A stretch of 34,669 bases of DNA from Glomus cerebriforme (taxonomy: Eukaryota; Glomeromycota; Glomeromycetes; Glomerales; Glomeraceae): contig QKYT01000092.1 of NCBI GenBank assembly GCA_003550305.1, forward strand, positions 201,556 through 236,224. Reading direction: 5' to 3'. Position 1 is the first letter of the stretch. The number at the start of each line of letters is the position of its first letter. Both the position numbers and the translations under genes were made by a program. The notes under the pieces were generated by a model, which worked only from the letters and a program-made list of their open reading frames with translations, was not told where the DNA came from and ran no database searches. Shown here piece after piece: positions 1-9,472 of the stretch.

Positions 1-106
1 AAAGAAAGAAAGAAAGAAAAACTTTTTTAAAAAGAAAAGAAAAGAAAAATTTTTTCATGTGCAACTTTTTTTATTTTATTTTTTCATTAAATTATGTATT
101 TGCATA

Positions 107-1276
107 ATGAAGTTAGTGATAACAATTATTTTAATTCATAAAATTTTCGATATTGTAGCCGCAGCAGATACTTCAAATTCTTCAGGATTTTCTCAACAAT
201 CTTCTACAAAAATTATAATTGGTGTAATATGTGCTTTAATTTTAGTTTTTATTATTGGAATTTGTTTTTGTCTAATTAAATTTTGTAGACCTAAAAAAGG
301 AAAAATTAGAGAAATTCCAGTAAAAGTTTCTGGTAGTAAAGATGTAGGAAGAAAACATAAAAATCAAAATCGTGGTAGTACCAGTAGTATTAGTAGTATT
401 TCAAAAGAACCATTAATGTCATCAACATCTGATGTTAAATTATCTTTAACAACAAATCCTGCAACTTTATCAAAATTACAACTTTCTGGTACTACAACTC
501 CTTCTCGAGTTCCACCTCAAACTCCTTTAACACCACCTCAACCTTTACCTTCAGCAATTCCAAGTAGTACACAAACTACTTTAAAAGGTGTAAGTGATTT
601 ACTTGGAAGTATTTCACAACAACCAACACGTAAATCAACTACCGAAATTATTATGACTCCTGAAATTTCAGAAGAATTTACTTCTCATCGTTCTAGACCT
701 CATTCTATTGCAGAACAAAGAGTTACTCCTCCACAATCTCAATCTTCATCTCGATTTTCTTTACCTCCAAGTACATTTCAACCTTTTGGTCAACAACAAT
801 CAGAACTTTATAATATAACAAGTTCTACTATCGAATCTCAACTTGAACAAGCTTCAACTAGAAGTAGAGATACTTCTCCATTTTCTCAATATCGTGATTA
901 TGAAGTTCCACAAGCTTTTGAAACTCCAATGGAACAAAGATTACAAACTCAATCTAGAGGTTCTGATATTTCATTATTTTCTGATACTCAAAATCCTCAA
1001 TCTTCTCAACATTCAATTGAAATTCCTATTGATGATTCTGGTGAAACATATCAAGAAACTGGTCAAAGGAGAATTTCAATGCAACATTATGCTGTCCCTC
1101 AACCTCCTTATGATGAACCTCCTACTACAACAACTCCTCCTGAAAGAAGAGGAAGACCTGAAAGTACTTATATTGGAGATAATCCTGGGTCTACTGTACC
1201 AGGTCGTCCATTAACACGTAGTACACCTGGAACATCTCCAAGATCAAGACGTGGTCGTCGTGGTGGAAATCGTTAA
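107..1276 (+). CDS. Type I single-pass membrane protein with long Ser/Thr/Pro/Gln-rich cytosolic tail
   Basis: Uninterrupted reading frame of 389 residues from the ATG at 107. The frame also opens at 59, but the ATG at 107 puts a clean signal peptide first (basic start, hydrophobic core, then AAA just before the polar segment). A short lumenal stretch of about 20 Ser/Thr/Asn-rich residues follows. Next comes one hydrophobic helix (IIIGVICALILVFIIGICFC, about residues 36-55) and a basic stop-transfer patch with RPKKGK. The remaining 320 or so residues are low in hydrophobics and rich in Ser, Thr, Pro and Gln, with TPP/PPQTP-type sites. The tail ends in an Arg/Gly-rich segment (RRGRRGGNR). The layout resembles fungal cell-surface sensors or adaptors, but the lumenal part is too short for a WSC-type ectodomain and I recognise no family. 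An AATAAA at 1318 is a plausible poly(A) signal. Function unknown; reality of the gene is well supported by length and composition. Confidence 0.8.
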   Translation: MKLVITIILIHKIFDIVAAADTSNSSGFSQQSSTKIIIGVICALILVFIIGICFCLIKFCRPKKGKIREIPVKVSGSKDVGRKHKNQNRGSTSSISSISKEPLMSSTSDVKLSLTTNPATLSKLQLSGTTTPSRVPPQTPLTPPQPLPSAIPSSTQTTLKGVSDLLGSISQQPTRKSTTEIIMTPEISEEFTSHRSRPHSIAEQRVTPPQSQSSSRFSLPPSTFQPFGQQQSELYNITSSTIESQLEQASTRSRDTSPFSQYRDYEVPQAFETPMEQRLQTQSRGSDISLFSDTQNPQSSQHSIEIPIDDSGETYQETGQRRISMQHYAVPQPPYDEPPTTTTPPERRGRPESTYIGDNPGSTVPGRPLTRSTPGTSPRSRRGRRGGNR

Positions 1277-3660
1277 AGAAATAGTATTTGTCAATTATTA
1301 ACATTATAAATAAATTCAATAAACATCAAAAGATCTTAACCTATTTATTCGTTAGAAAAATATTGATTCTTTTTCGTAAAGACATAATAATTTTTTTAAA
1401 TACCGTGTTTGTTTTATTAAAATATATTTGTAAATTTTTTTTTTTATTATTATTAAATAAAAATTAAGTATGCCATGTACATTGAATAACAGATAATTTA
1501 CAAATTATTGTTTGAAATATAGTTTGGAAATATAGAGTGCGATTATCGATAATCTCAAATAAATGGTAGAAATGTTTTTATCAAGTTAAAAATTTTTATA
1601 TTTAGATAACTTCATAAAACTTAAAATATACGTTAACTAAAATGGTTCAACGAGTGTATATACTATCGATAAATAAGTTGATCAAAATCGGTACATTGCT
1701 ACTTCGTTCAATATGTAAATGTTAATCATATTTTCGTAGAATTTTGTTCATCGTTTAATTATGGAAAATTTTGTTTATAGAAAATTTCAAATAAAAAGAA
1801 TCGAAACACTTTATTCTATCCTATCAAATAATTTAAATTAGGATACTTTAATGGCAGGAATTATTTCTTGAAAAGGTTAATTAGGATGGATGACTTAGTC
1901 ATTAGAAAAATTTGACGGAAATTTTTTTTTTTTTTGAAAAAATTATCCAAGATTTTATTTAAATATTATTTACATTATCTAATATGGGCATGGCCGATTA
2001 GGTGCTACTTTATGTCAAATGTTAAAACGAAAGTTTATATAATTTTAGTCTTTTAAATGTATTCCATCATTTTACAATGAAATCACGTATAGTTACCCAA
2101 AACCCAAATATGGTAAAGATTTATATTGGTTGTAATATATATATAAATATGCGGTTTGACATTTCCTACGACAATAAATTATTTTTTCTTTGAAAAAAAA
2201 AAATACCTTCGTAGATAATAAATATTCAAAATATTTTGAAGTTATCGTAAAATAAATAAATGTTTTAATATCGACTTTATTAATGAAATGTTCAACATCA
2301 CTTTAAAATTTTATCAAGAAAATAAGAATATTAAAGCTATAAATAGATTTTTTTTTTTTACAAATAGTAGTTAAATTCTATAGATTTGTCAGACCTGACT
2401 TTTTATTTAGATTCAGTGATCCAATTTTAGACGCATTTTTGTACGTTGTAGAAACTAGAAAGACATACTGTACGTATTAACTAGTACTTTCTCTCGGCAT
2501 TTTCTGGTAATTTCTGGTATCAAATTGTCGATCGGTATAATTAGCATAATGCTGGCCAGGAATGATTTACCATACATGAAGTACATGAATTACAGCATAC
2601 GTAATTTTTAGGGTTTGACACGACACATTCAAATGATATTTATAATCGAAATGGATAATAACGTGTCCGAGATCGTTTGACGGGGATGTTTAACTTAAAG
2701 GAGCGTAGCCACAATTCCCCCAACAATTGATTTTGTAAACTTCTTGATATACATTAAGGTGATCATCAATAATAACGATCATATGAAATCATATTTTTTG
2801 TAATGATCGTTTCATTCTCTTTCTAAAATTGTCCTTTTATTAATTCATAATTAAAATCATTTGAAATTTTTTTTTTCTAATGATAGATGTACGTATCATG
2901 TGCTTCAGATCTTATCGATATTAAAGATACAACCACATGCTGCGTATGTTAAGGTAAAAAGATATATTTTTATTCCTACCCCCTATTTCTTTCATTTAAA
3001 ATAACGACAAATTACGATATTACCGATATATAATAGATGTACATACAGTCACAAGCTTGTATGATACGGTAAATCATTTTTTATCATAACTATTTCTTTA
3101 ATTTTAAACGGAAAAAGTTTATTGAAACGTGTCGAAATTTGGTTAAATTTATATAATAATTTATTGAACTAATTCGCCGAAATTATTAAATTTTTTTAGG
3201 AAAAAATTATATTTTATATATAATTTGATTCGAAAATAATTCGGATGTAACATTTTTTGACGATCAATGAGAATTTTGTAATTTTGATACTAACTATTTT
3301 GATAATTATACCTACAAGACCATATGATCTTTAAAAGAAGAATAAAAACGTACATATCCTGAATTACCGGGATTACTATTTCAAATAAGGCAGTTTATAT
3401 TAATATTAATTTGATTTAAGGAGAATTATCGATATAACAACGAGTTCATTTAGTATGAAAAAAAATTCTTATTTCACTGCGGCGGTTCGAAATTTTTATA
3501 TAATTGAAGCTAAAAAAAGCTTTTTTTCCAAGTTCTTTTGATCCAAAAAAAAAATATATATTTATATGTAGATATATATTTTTAAAAATATATACTTTTA
3601 TTACATTCTTTTTAATACTCTCTTTTCACTTTTTTTTTTTTTTTATAATTAAAAAACAAG
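1277..3660. other. Intergenic, AT-rich
   Basis: No open frame with recognisable protein similarity on either strand. The segment holds A/T homopolymers and short TA-rich tracts. The last 150 bases before 3661 are T-rich and would be the promoter and 5' leader of the PLP enzyme gene. A 64-codon frame at 3504-3698 overlaps that gene and is poly-Phe/Lys low complexity, so it is not called. Confidence 0.5.
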
Positions 3661-5331
3661 ATGAGAACGCCAGGTTTAAGCGAAAAAAGAAATTTTAATT
3701 CACAAAAATTTAAAGATGAGAAACGTAATTTCTTGAAAGAATTTTCGACAAAGTATGGTTATAATGGTAAAATAGATCAAATTCGTGAAGAAGAATATCC
3801 ACAATTAAAAAATGAAATTTATCTTGACCATACAGGCGCTACAACTTTTGCTAGAAGTGCCGTAGTTAATTTTAATAATGATATATTAACTAATCTTTAC
3901 GGAAACCCTCATTCAAATTCACCTAGTTCACGATTAAGTTCTATGCGAATAGAACAAGTACGTAAAAGAGTCCTTAGTCATTTTGGCACTAATGAAAAAG
4001 ATTATACTGTAATCTTCACTCAAAATGCTACCGCTGCTATTAAATTGGTCGGAGAGATGTTTCCTTGGACAGAAAAAAGTACTTATAAAAATTTAAGAGA
4101 ATCTCATAATAGTGTTAATGGTTTAAGAAGATTCCTTGAAACCATTAATCCCGATAATATACAAGGTGTAACTGAAAAGGAAGTAAAAGCAATGTTTAAA
4201 AATCCTCCACCAGTCGATGATCAATGTCGTTATGATGATAATTATGAAAAAGATGATGAAATCAATTATAATCTTTTCGCATATCCAGCTCAATGTAATT
4301 ATTCTGGAATGAGATTTCCTTTAAGTTGGGTTAGAAAGATCAAGAAATTGAACACCAAAACATCAAAAACATTAGTTTTATTAGACGCCGCTGCCTTCGT
4401 TCCATCATCCCCACTTTCTTTAGCTAATAAAGATGAATCACCAGATTTTATTTGCCTTAGTTTTTATAAAATGTTTGGGTTTCCAACCGGATTAGGAGCC
4501 TTAATAGTAAAAACCGAATTAAATCCAATATTACGAAAAGGATATTTTGGTGGTGGCACCATCAATTCGGTTGTATATGATAAAAATTGGCAAGAATTCT
4601 CTAAAGATATGACAACACGTTATGAGGACGGAACCGTTAATTTCTTAAATATCATATCATTAGATCATGCATTTGATGCGTTTGAAAGAAACTATGGAAA
4701 TATTAAAAATATATCGAGTCACGTTACTAGCTTGAATAGTTATCTTTATAGAAATATGAAATCACTTCGTCATTGGAACGGACAAAGTGTTTGTACGATA
4801 AATTCTGATAGGGATTTTTCAAATAGTAAAAAACAAGGTGGTATATTTAGTTTTAATGTAAAACGTTCAGATGGTAGTTATGTTGGATACATTGAATTGG
4901 AAAAATTAGCTAGTACGTATGGTATTCATATTAGATCTGGAGGTAATTGTAATCCTGGTAGCATTGCAAGATGGAATCATATTGCCGCTGATGAAATTAT
5001 ACGAAATTATGGTGAAGGAAAATATTGTAGTGATGATAGAGATATATATAAAGGAAAGTTATATGGTGCCGCTCGTGTATCTATAGGTGCTATGACAACT
5101 ATTGATGAAATTTTAATTTGGTTAGAATTTTTCAAAAGATTTTATGTTGAAATAATGCCAGGAAAAACGGTTCATGATTTAAGTACTTCAAAATTTAAAA
5201 TATTTGATAAATCTGAGAAATCTGAGAAACTAAAATTTAATAGTATTAGTAAAAATGGTTTTGATCATGGTCATGGTCTTGAACGACAACGAACAATTCG
5301 TAACGTCAAGAGTCTTGTATTTTCTCATTAA
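3661..5331 (+). CDS. Molybdenum cofactor sulfurase-like PLP-dependent (class V aminotransferase fold) protein, no MOSC domain
   Basis: A single frame of 556 residues. Class V aminotransferase/cysteine desulfurase landmarks occur in order: YLDHTGATTFARSAV (about 54-68), LYGNPHSNSPSS (79-90), FTQNATAAIKLVGEMFPW (119-136), LFAYPAQCNYSGMRFP (205-220), a PLP-ring Asp in LLDAAAF (D242), the Schiff-base Lys in SFYKMFG (K270), GYFGGGT (294-300), RYEDGT (320-325), and a Cys in RSGGNCNPG (C430) at the position of the conserved MoCo-sulfurase cysteine. In the family this half takes sulfur from L-cysteine and passes it to the molybdenum cofactor of xanthine dehydrogenase/aldehyde oxidase-type enzymes. 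Full-length MoCo sulfurases are roughly 800 residues with a C-terminal MOSC domain. That domain is absent here: the frame ends in a polar tail and the downstream DNA is AT-rich. It may be a stand-alone desulfurase of the MOCOS N-terminal type rather than a true MoCo sulfurase. Active-site residues look intact. AATAAA at 5408. Confidence 0.88.
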   Translation: MRTPGLSEKRNFNSQKFKDEKRNFLKEFSTKYGYNGKIDQIREEEYPQLKNEIYLDHTGATTFARSAVVNFNNDILTNLYGNPHSNSPSSRLSSMRIEQVRKRVLSHFGTNEKDYTVIFTQNATAAIKLVGEMFPWTEKSTYKNLRESHNSVNGLRRFLETINPDNIQGVTEKEVKAMFKNPPPVDDQCRYDDNYEKDDEINYNLFAYPAQCNYSGMRFPLSWVRKIKKLNTKTSKTLVLLDAAAFVPSSPLSLANKDESPDFICLSFYKMFGFPTGLGALIVKTELNPILRKGYFGGGTINSVVYDKNWQEFSKDMTTRYEDGTVNFLNIISLDHAFDAFERNYGNIKNISSHVTSLNSYLYRNMKSLRHWNGQSVCTINSDRDFSNSKKQGGIFSFNVKRSDGSYVGYIELEKLASTYGIHIRSGGNCNPGSIARWNHIAADEIIRNYGEGKYCSDDRDIYKGKLYGAARVSIGAMTTIDEILIWLEFFKRFYVEIMPGKTVHDLSTSKFKIFDKSEKSEKLKFNSISKNGFDHGHGLERQRTIRNVKSLVFSH

Positions 5332-7202
5332 ATTAGTTTTTTTGTATTATTATGTTTTTTTTTTTTTAATTTATTGTATTATTTATATATATATATAATA
5401 TAATCATAATAAAGTTAAGGCACCTTTTAATTTAATATTTTTTTTAAAAAAAAAAATAAATTGAAATTGTAACAAATTTACTTATAGAGTGAAACGTGAC
5501 CGGAACCGCAGTTAAGACATCGCGATAATCGTGTATTTATTGTTAATTACAATATAATAATTATATAATAATCCTATATCTAATGTCCATACCCCCTATT
5601 AATTAAATTCTAAATCAAAAATATGCGTTGTTAGACCAAATATTATAAACTTTTTCCCTATTTCTTATTAATTGTTCTATATATCTGTTTGCTATAATTT
5701 TAGACATTAATTTTTGTTATTTCTATTTACTTTAAAATTGGGGGTATTTTTTTTTTTTTTTTTTTTAAGATTACCGGAATTCCTAAATTATTAAATACAC
5801 GATTAACAACAGGGTTAAAGAAATGGAAAAGGAAGAACAAATTTTACAAATGGCAAAAAACAACATATCCTAAAATAATTTTTTTAGATTTTAGATAGTG
5901 TCCTTTAATAAAAATCTTCACAATTTGCATATTTAGTAAATATAACATGTTTTTTTATAACTGAATTTTGAGTTATTTCAAAAATAAAAGAATCTTATTA
6001 TCTTCCTTAATAAAATACGCTTTTACATAAAAATCATTATATTAGTAGAAATAAATTCAAATTTCCGGTCAAAACTGAAGATATCACGCTATTCACGCAC
6101 AAAATCCAGGATGAAGACGGACAAAATATGTTTATTGTTCAAGTGCTTAAGATGTGGTTTTAATTATTTTTTAAACATTTGTCATTTTAGTCACGTTAAA
6201 TTTCGATATTTAAATTTATCGTATATTCTACAAAATTATAACACAAAGTTTGAAGTGTTACAAACATATCACAACACCACGATAAATTAATACTTATATT
6301 CAATTAAAAAATTTTCATTGTGACAAATTTTTTAAAACATATAAAATGAACTTATCACAGTATAATGGTATATTTATCAATATTATAAAGAGTTTACACT
6401 AAATGGCGAATGTCTTTTGTATAAATGATACATAAAAGACTTACCCTCCACATTCAATGAAAATTTTAACGAAAGTTGTAGATCATGTGAACTGATTTAT
6501 AGTGTACGTCATGATTTTTATGTGAATTTTGATGCGCAGTGATAAAGTGCTGTCTGTATTAGGTTTAGCGAGTAAATTATCGTATGTTCATTAGGATGAC
6601 CGAAACAACATGTGCATAGCAACCAGAGTTAGCGAAAAAATTGTCAGTATTTTTAGTATTTTTATTATTTAAAAGAAATATTATTACAATAAAAACTTTG
6701 TGTACAACGTGTGTATAATAAAGATTTTTGAACAACTGTTAGATAAATAATAATATGAATTTTTATCGTACATCAAATGATGGAGAGTTGTCTTGAAATT
6801 GCAGAATTACACTCGATAGTTATAAACATAAACATCCATCGGTCTTAGCATCATTTTATTATGATAATAAAACTAAAATTTGCCACTCAAAACGTCAATC
6901 TCTTGTTAAAGAGAAAAAAACAGTCCTTTGATATAAACATCACGGTAAAAAAAATATTATTCTGATTATGCATGAATAAAGAGAATGTCAATAATGTTCC
7001 AGAAGTTAAAAAGTTCCTCTCTACGGAATCACTCAAGCCGTTTCAATTGTATCTAACAAATGAAAATAAATTAAATAAAATAGAAATTTCTTATCGAACT
7101 GATAGTGTTTTTTAAAAAAATTAGATGCGCATTAGTTTTGATAAGTGGTAATACAAAAAAAAAACTTTATTTTTTATTATAATACATGTTTTTTTTAAGA
7201 GG
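5332..7202. other. Intergenic, AT-rich
   Basis: The stretch holds the 3' end of the PLP gene (poly-T/poly-A tracts, AATAAA) and then AT-rich DNA with long T runs. I see no supported gene, RNA or element in it. Confidence 0.4.
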
Positions 7203-7654
7203 AAAGTTTATTCCCAAAAGTTTAAATAAAATTATCATTTCTACATTTATTAGTACATGGATTGAAAAAACTTATATTGTCATGACTGTGAATTTTTTAA
7301 TTTATGAGTAAATAACATACACATACAGTAAAATGAAATTAATGTACATACTGTATATATGTATGTTTTAGAACTTCGAAAATCACAATTATTTCACAAT
7401 ATTGTAATCAGATATATATTCCGTTCAGAATTACAATTCTTTGACTTTTTGTAATAAATAAATAAAAATTTAGTATGAAAATAAATTATCTTAATCATTT
7501 TCTTATTACGTAATTTTACTCTTCAAGAAACAAATCAGGGGTTTTTTTTTTGGAAAGACAGACATTTAATCATCATACAGTTTTGATGTATATCAACCAG
7601 AAAATTAATCTGAACTTATTATTACATTTATATTACTAAAGTACAGACTAAATA

Positions 7655-8145
7655 TTGAAACCGCGCGCCACTTATCACTGAAAGACTCAAAACACAATAC
7701 TCCAAAACACATTGTTTATCAAAAAGACCAACGCAAACGAAAATGCCCTCACTCCGAAATTAATCAACAGATGGACACACGCTCACTAATCCCGAGACGA
7801 TCTACGGACATCAATCCCAATGCCTGGCTAGTCTGGCTTCTAGCATTTTTTGCATTCAGACAGTTGGACTTTACATAGATTCTTTTACAATTATTATAAT
7901 GATATAGAGATTAATAATATAGAACAATTCAATTTATTTTCTTCTTATTTTCTTTCTAATAATATAGATTTTTCTTTTTTTCCTTTGGGTACTATTATGT
8001 CAGAGTGGGCCAGTACCTATTTCTAAAAAAATAGGAGGGCTGTCAGTTGCACTTCGCCTAGGTATAGTTAGAATAACTAGTCTAAATCCATCATTATGTA
8101 ATTTACATTTTGTATTAGCGATACTCAACTTGCGCTCCAATACTT
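7655..8145 (+). mobile_element. 3' fragment of a probable non-LTR retrotransposon
   Basis: This block is absent from the paralogous flank at 28.9 kb. It is much richer in GC than its surroundings in its first 220 bases, where one frame reads about 73 codons to a TAG near 7880. The peptide has basic, Lys/Arg/His-rich segments and ends with a Trp-rich hydrophobic stretch (NPNAWLVWLLAFFAFRQLDF), like the C-terminal tails of LINE reverse transcriptases. About 260 bases of 3' UTR-like DNA follow, including a small hairpin (CCTATTT...AAATAGG near 8016-8036). The block ends in an A-rich AAAAATAAAGTAATAAAG tail. No reverse transcriptase motif survives, so the family is an inference. The fragment is 5'-truncated, as usual for LINEs. 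Confidence 0.45.
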
Positions 8146-8432
8146 AAAAATAAAGTAATAAAGTGAAATAAACCGTTGTTATGAAATAAAGCCTGTAATA
8201 AAATATTTTTCATTAATTCTTGTCAATTTTTTATATAAATACTGGTAAATACTTAAACAAATGTTTACTTGTTACGTGAAGCCTATATAACATTAATTAT
8301 TTTAAATTGTTTATAACTTTATTTTGTGTTTCCCACAGGATCATTAGGATCATCGACTCCAAAAATCAGTTAAGAAAACTTGCACGAAAACAATCATTAT
8401 ACTTTCTTTTTTTTTTTTTTTTTTTTTTGAGT

Positions 8433-8774
8433 ATTGCTAAATCTCACCGGCGGTGATTGTCACCGCTTAATTCTGGCCGAACATGATAATTTCGACCAGA
8501 GCTAAGATAGTAAAAAAAAATTTATAATTTAAAAAATTTAAATAATAGGTATATTAAATAAATATGTTTTAATATCAATCGCACCAAATTTTGAAAAAAA
8601 ATGTAAAATTCAAATTTTCATGTTTTCCTCAAAAACTATCTATACAACAGTTTTTCTAACCTTAGAAAAATTTTTTCTATTCACAAATTTACACATATCA
8701 ATAGTATTTATATTATGATTAGGTCAATATTAGTCAAAAATTCAAATAAAGTAAAGCAAAATTCTTTTTTTATA
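8433..8774 (-). mobile_element. MITE copy 1 (terminal GCTAAATNTCACCGGCG), truncated at one end
   Basis: The first 90 bases, read on the minus strand, match 23995-24053 nearly base for base (GGCCAGAATTAAGCGGTGAC and flanks). The far part (8580-8774, minus strand) matches 23826-23945 (TTATTTGAATTTTTGACT, GAAAATTTGAATTTTACATT). At 8433 the element ends in ATTGCTAAATCTCACCGGCG. The other copy begins at 23801 with the same sequence in the opposite sense, so the family has inverted termini of about 20 bp. This copy lacks its second terminus and runs instead into the Helitron-like end at 8785. It is short and non-coding, with no transposase. Confidence 0.7.
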
Positions 8775-8784
8775 ATATATATAA

Positions 8785-8820
8785 CTAGGCGTAACCCGTC
8801 GCGCTGCGCCGGGAATAGGA
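8785..8820 (-). mobile_element. Helitron-like 3' terminus (hairpin followed by CTAG)
   Basis: Read on the minus strand, this isolated GC-rich island holds CCCGGCGCAGCGCGACGGG (8795-8813). It folds as a stem of seven pairs with one C/T mismatch around a 3-base loop, and is followed by TTACGC and CTAG with T as the next base. A short hairpin a few bases before a terminal CTRR, inserted in front of T, is the hallmark of Helitron 3' ends. The element body would lie at higher coordinates (8821 up to perhaps 9200). I could not fix a 5' TC end, and no Rep/helicase coding remains, so this would be a non-autonomous or truncated copy. Confidence 0.5.
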
Positions 8821-9472
8821 CTTGCCTATCAAGTTAAGAGTAACAATAGCATGTTTATATTTTATATTATTTGCTATGTAATAGACCTAGATTTTTATTA
8901 TCTACTACTAATTAGTATTAGTAAAATGTCAATCACCGAAAACTAAAAATATTTTTTTTCACATTAGTAATCAACCTTAACTTTTTAAGAATTAACATAA
9001 ATTTGCCAATCAAAAGGTCTTAACTTTTAAGTATAGATCCGCACAATTTAAAGACTATTTATACAGACTAATCTAAACGTTACGAATTTTTTTAGTTATA
9101 TTGATTAAAAACAAAGTGTGAACACTTAGCTTAAACAAGAAGAGTATTCTTTCGATCCAATATATGCAAAGAGAGACAAAATATGGTTATAATGATAAAT
9201 TCGCTCAATAAGAAATGCAATTATATTTATTACTACAGGTATGACAATACACGACAAATTAAATCATTCATCTCTTAATAATTTTAATAAATTCTTGAAT
9301 AGAATAGAAACAAAACTTGAGTGTAATATATGTACAGTATTCTGAAATACATACTACATTATAAAAATCATAGTGGACCGTTCATTGGTTTTTAATGAAT
9401 ATTTTTAATCTTCTGATAATATTTAACAATGATTTATTTTAAAATACCAATTAAATCTACTATCATTTTTAT

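Larger units (their letters stand above)
7203..9472. repeat. 3' flank of the exon-array gene, first copy of a direct segmental duplication
   Basis: Three colinear blocks here (7203-7650, about 8153-8270, 9262-9460) match blocks at 28377-28880, 28965-29075 and 29318-29545 in the same order and orientation. Shared landmarks include TTCTTTGACTTTTTGTAATA, ATACTGGTAAATACTTAAAC and CAGTTTTTAATGAATAT-like segments. The matching stops close to the stop codon of the gene at 9473. This copy is longer because it carries insertions between the blocks: a retrotransposon tail fragment at about 7655-8145, and a MITE plus a Helitron-like end at 8433-8820. Confidence 0.7.

Noticed and set aside
843..1214. 123-codon plus-strand frame inside the first gene
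   Set aside because: Leu/Ile-rich shadow of the Ser/Pro-rich tail in another frame; no independent features.
3504..3698. 64-codon frame before the PLP enzyme
   Set aside because: Translation of poly-T/poly-A leader, overlapping the true start at 3661.
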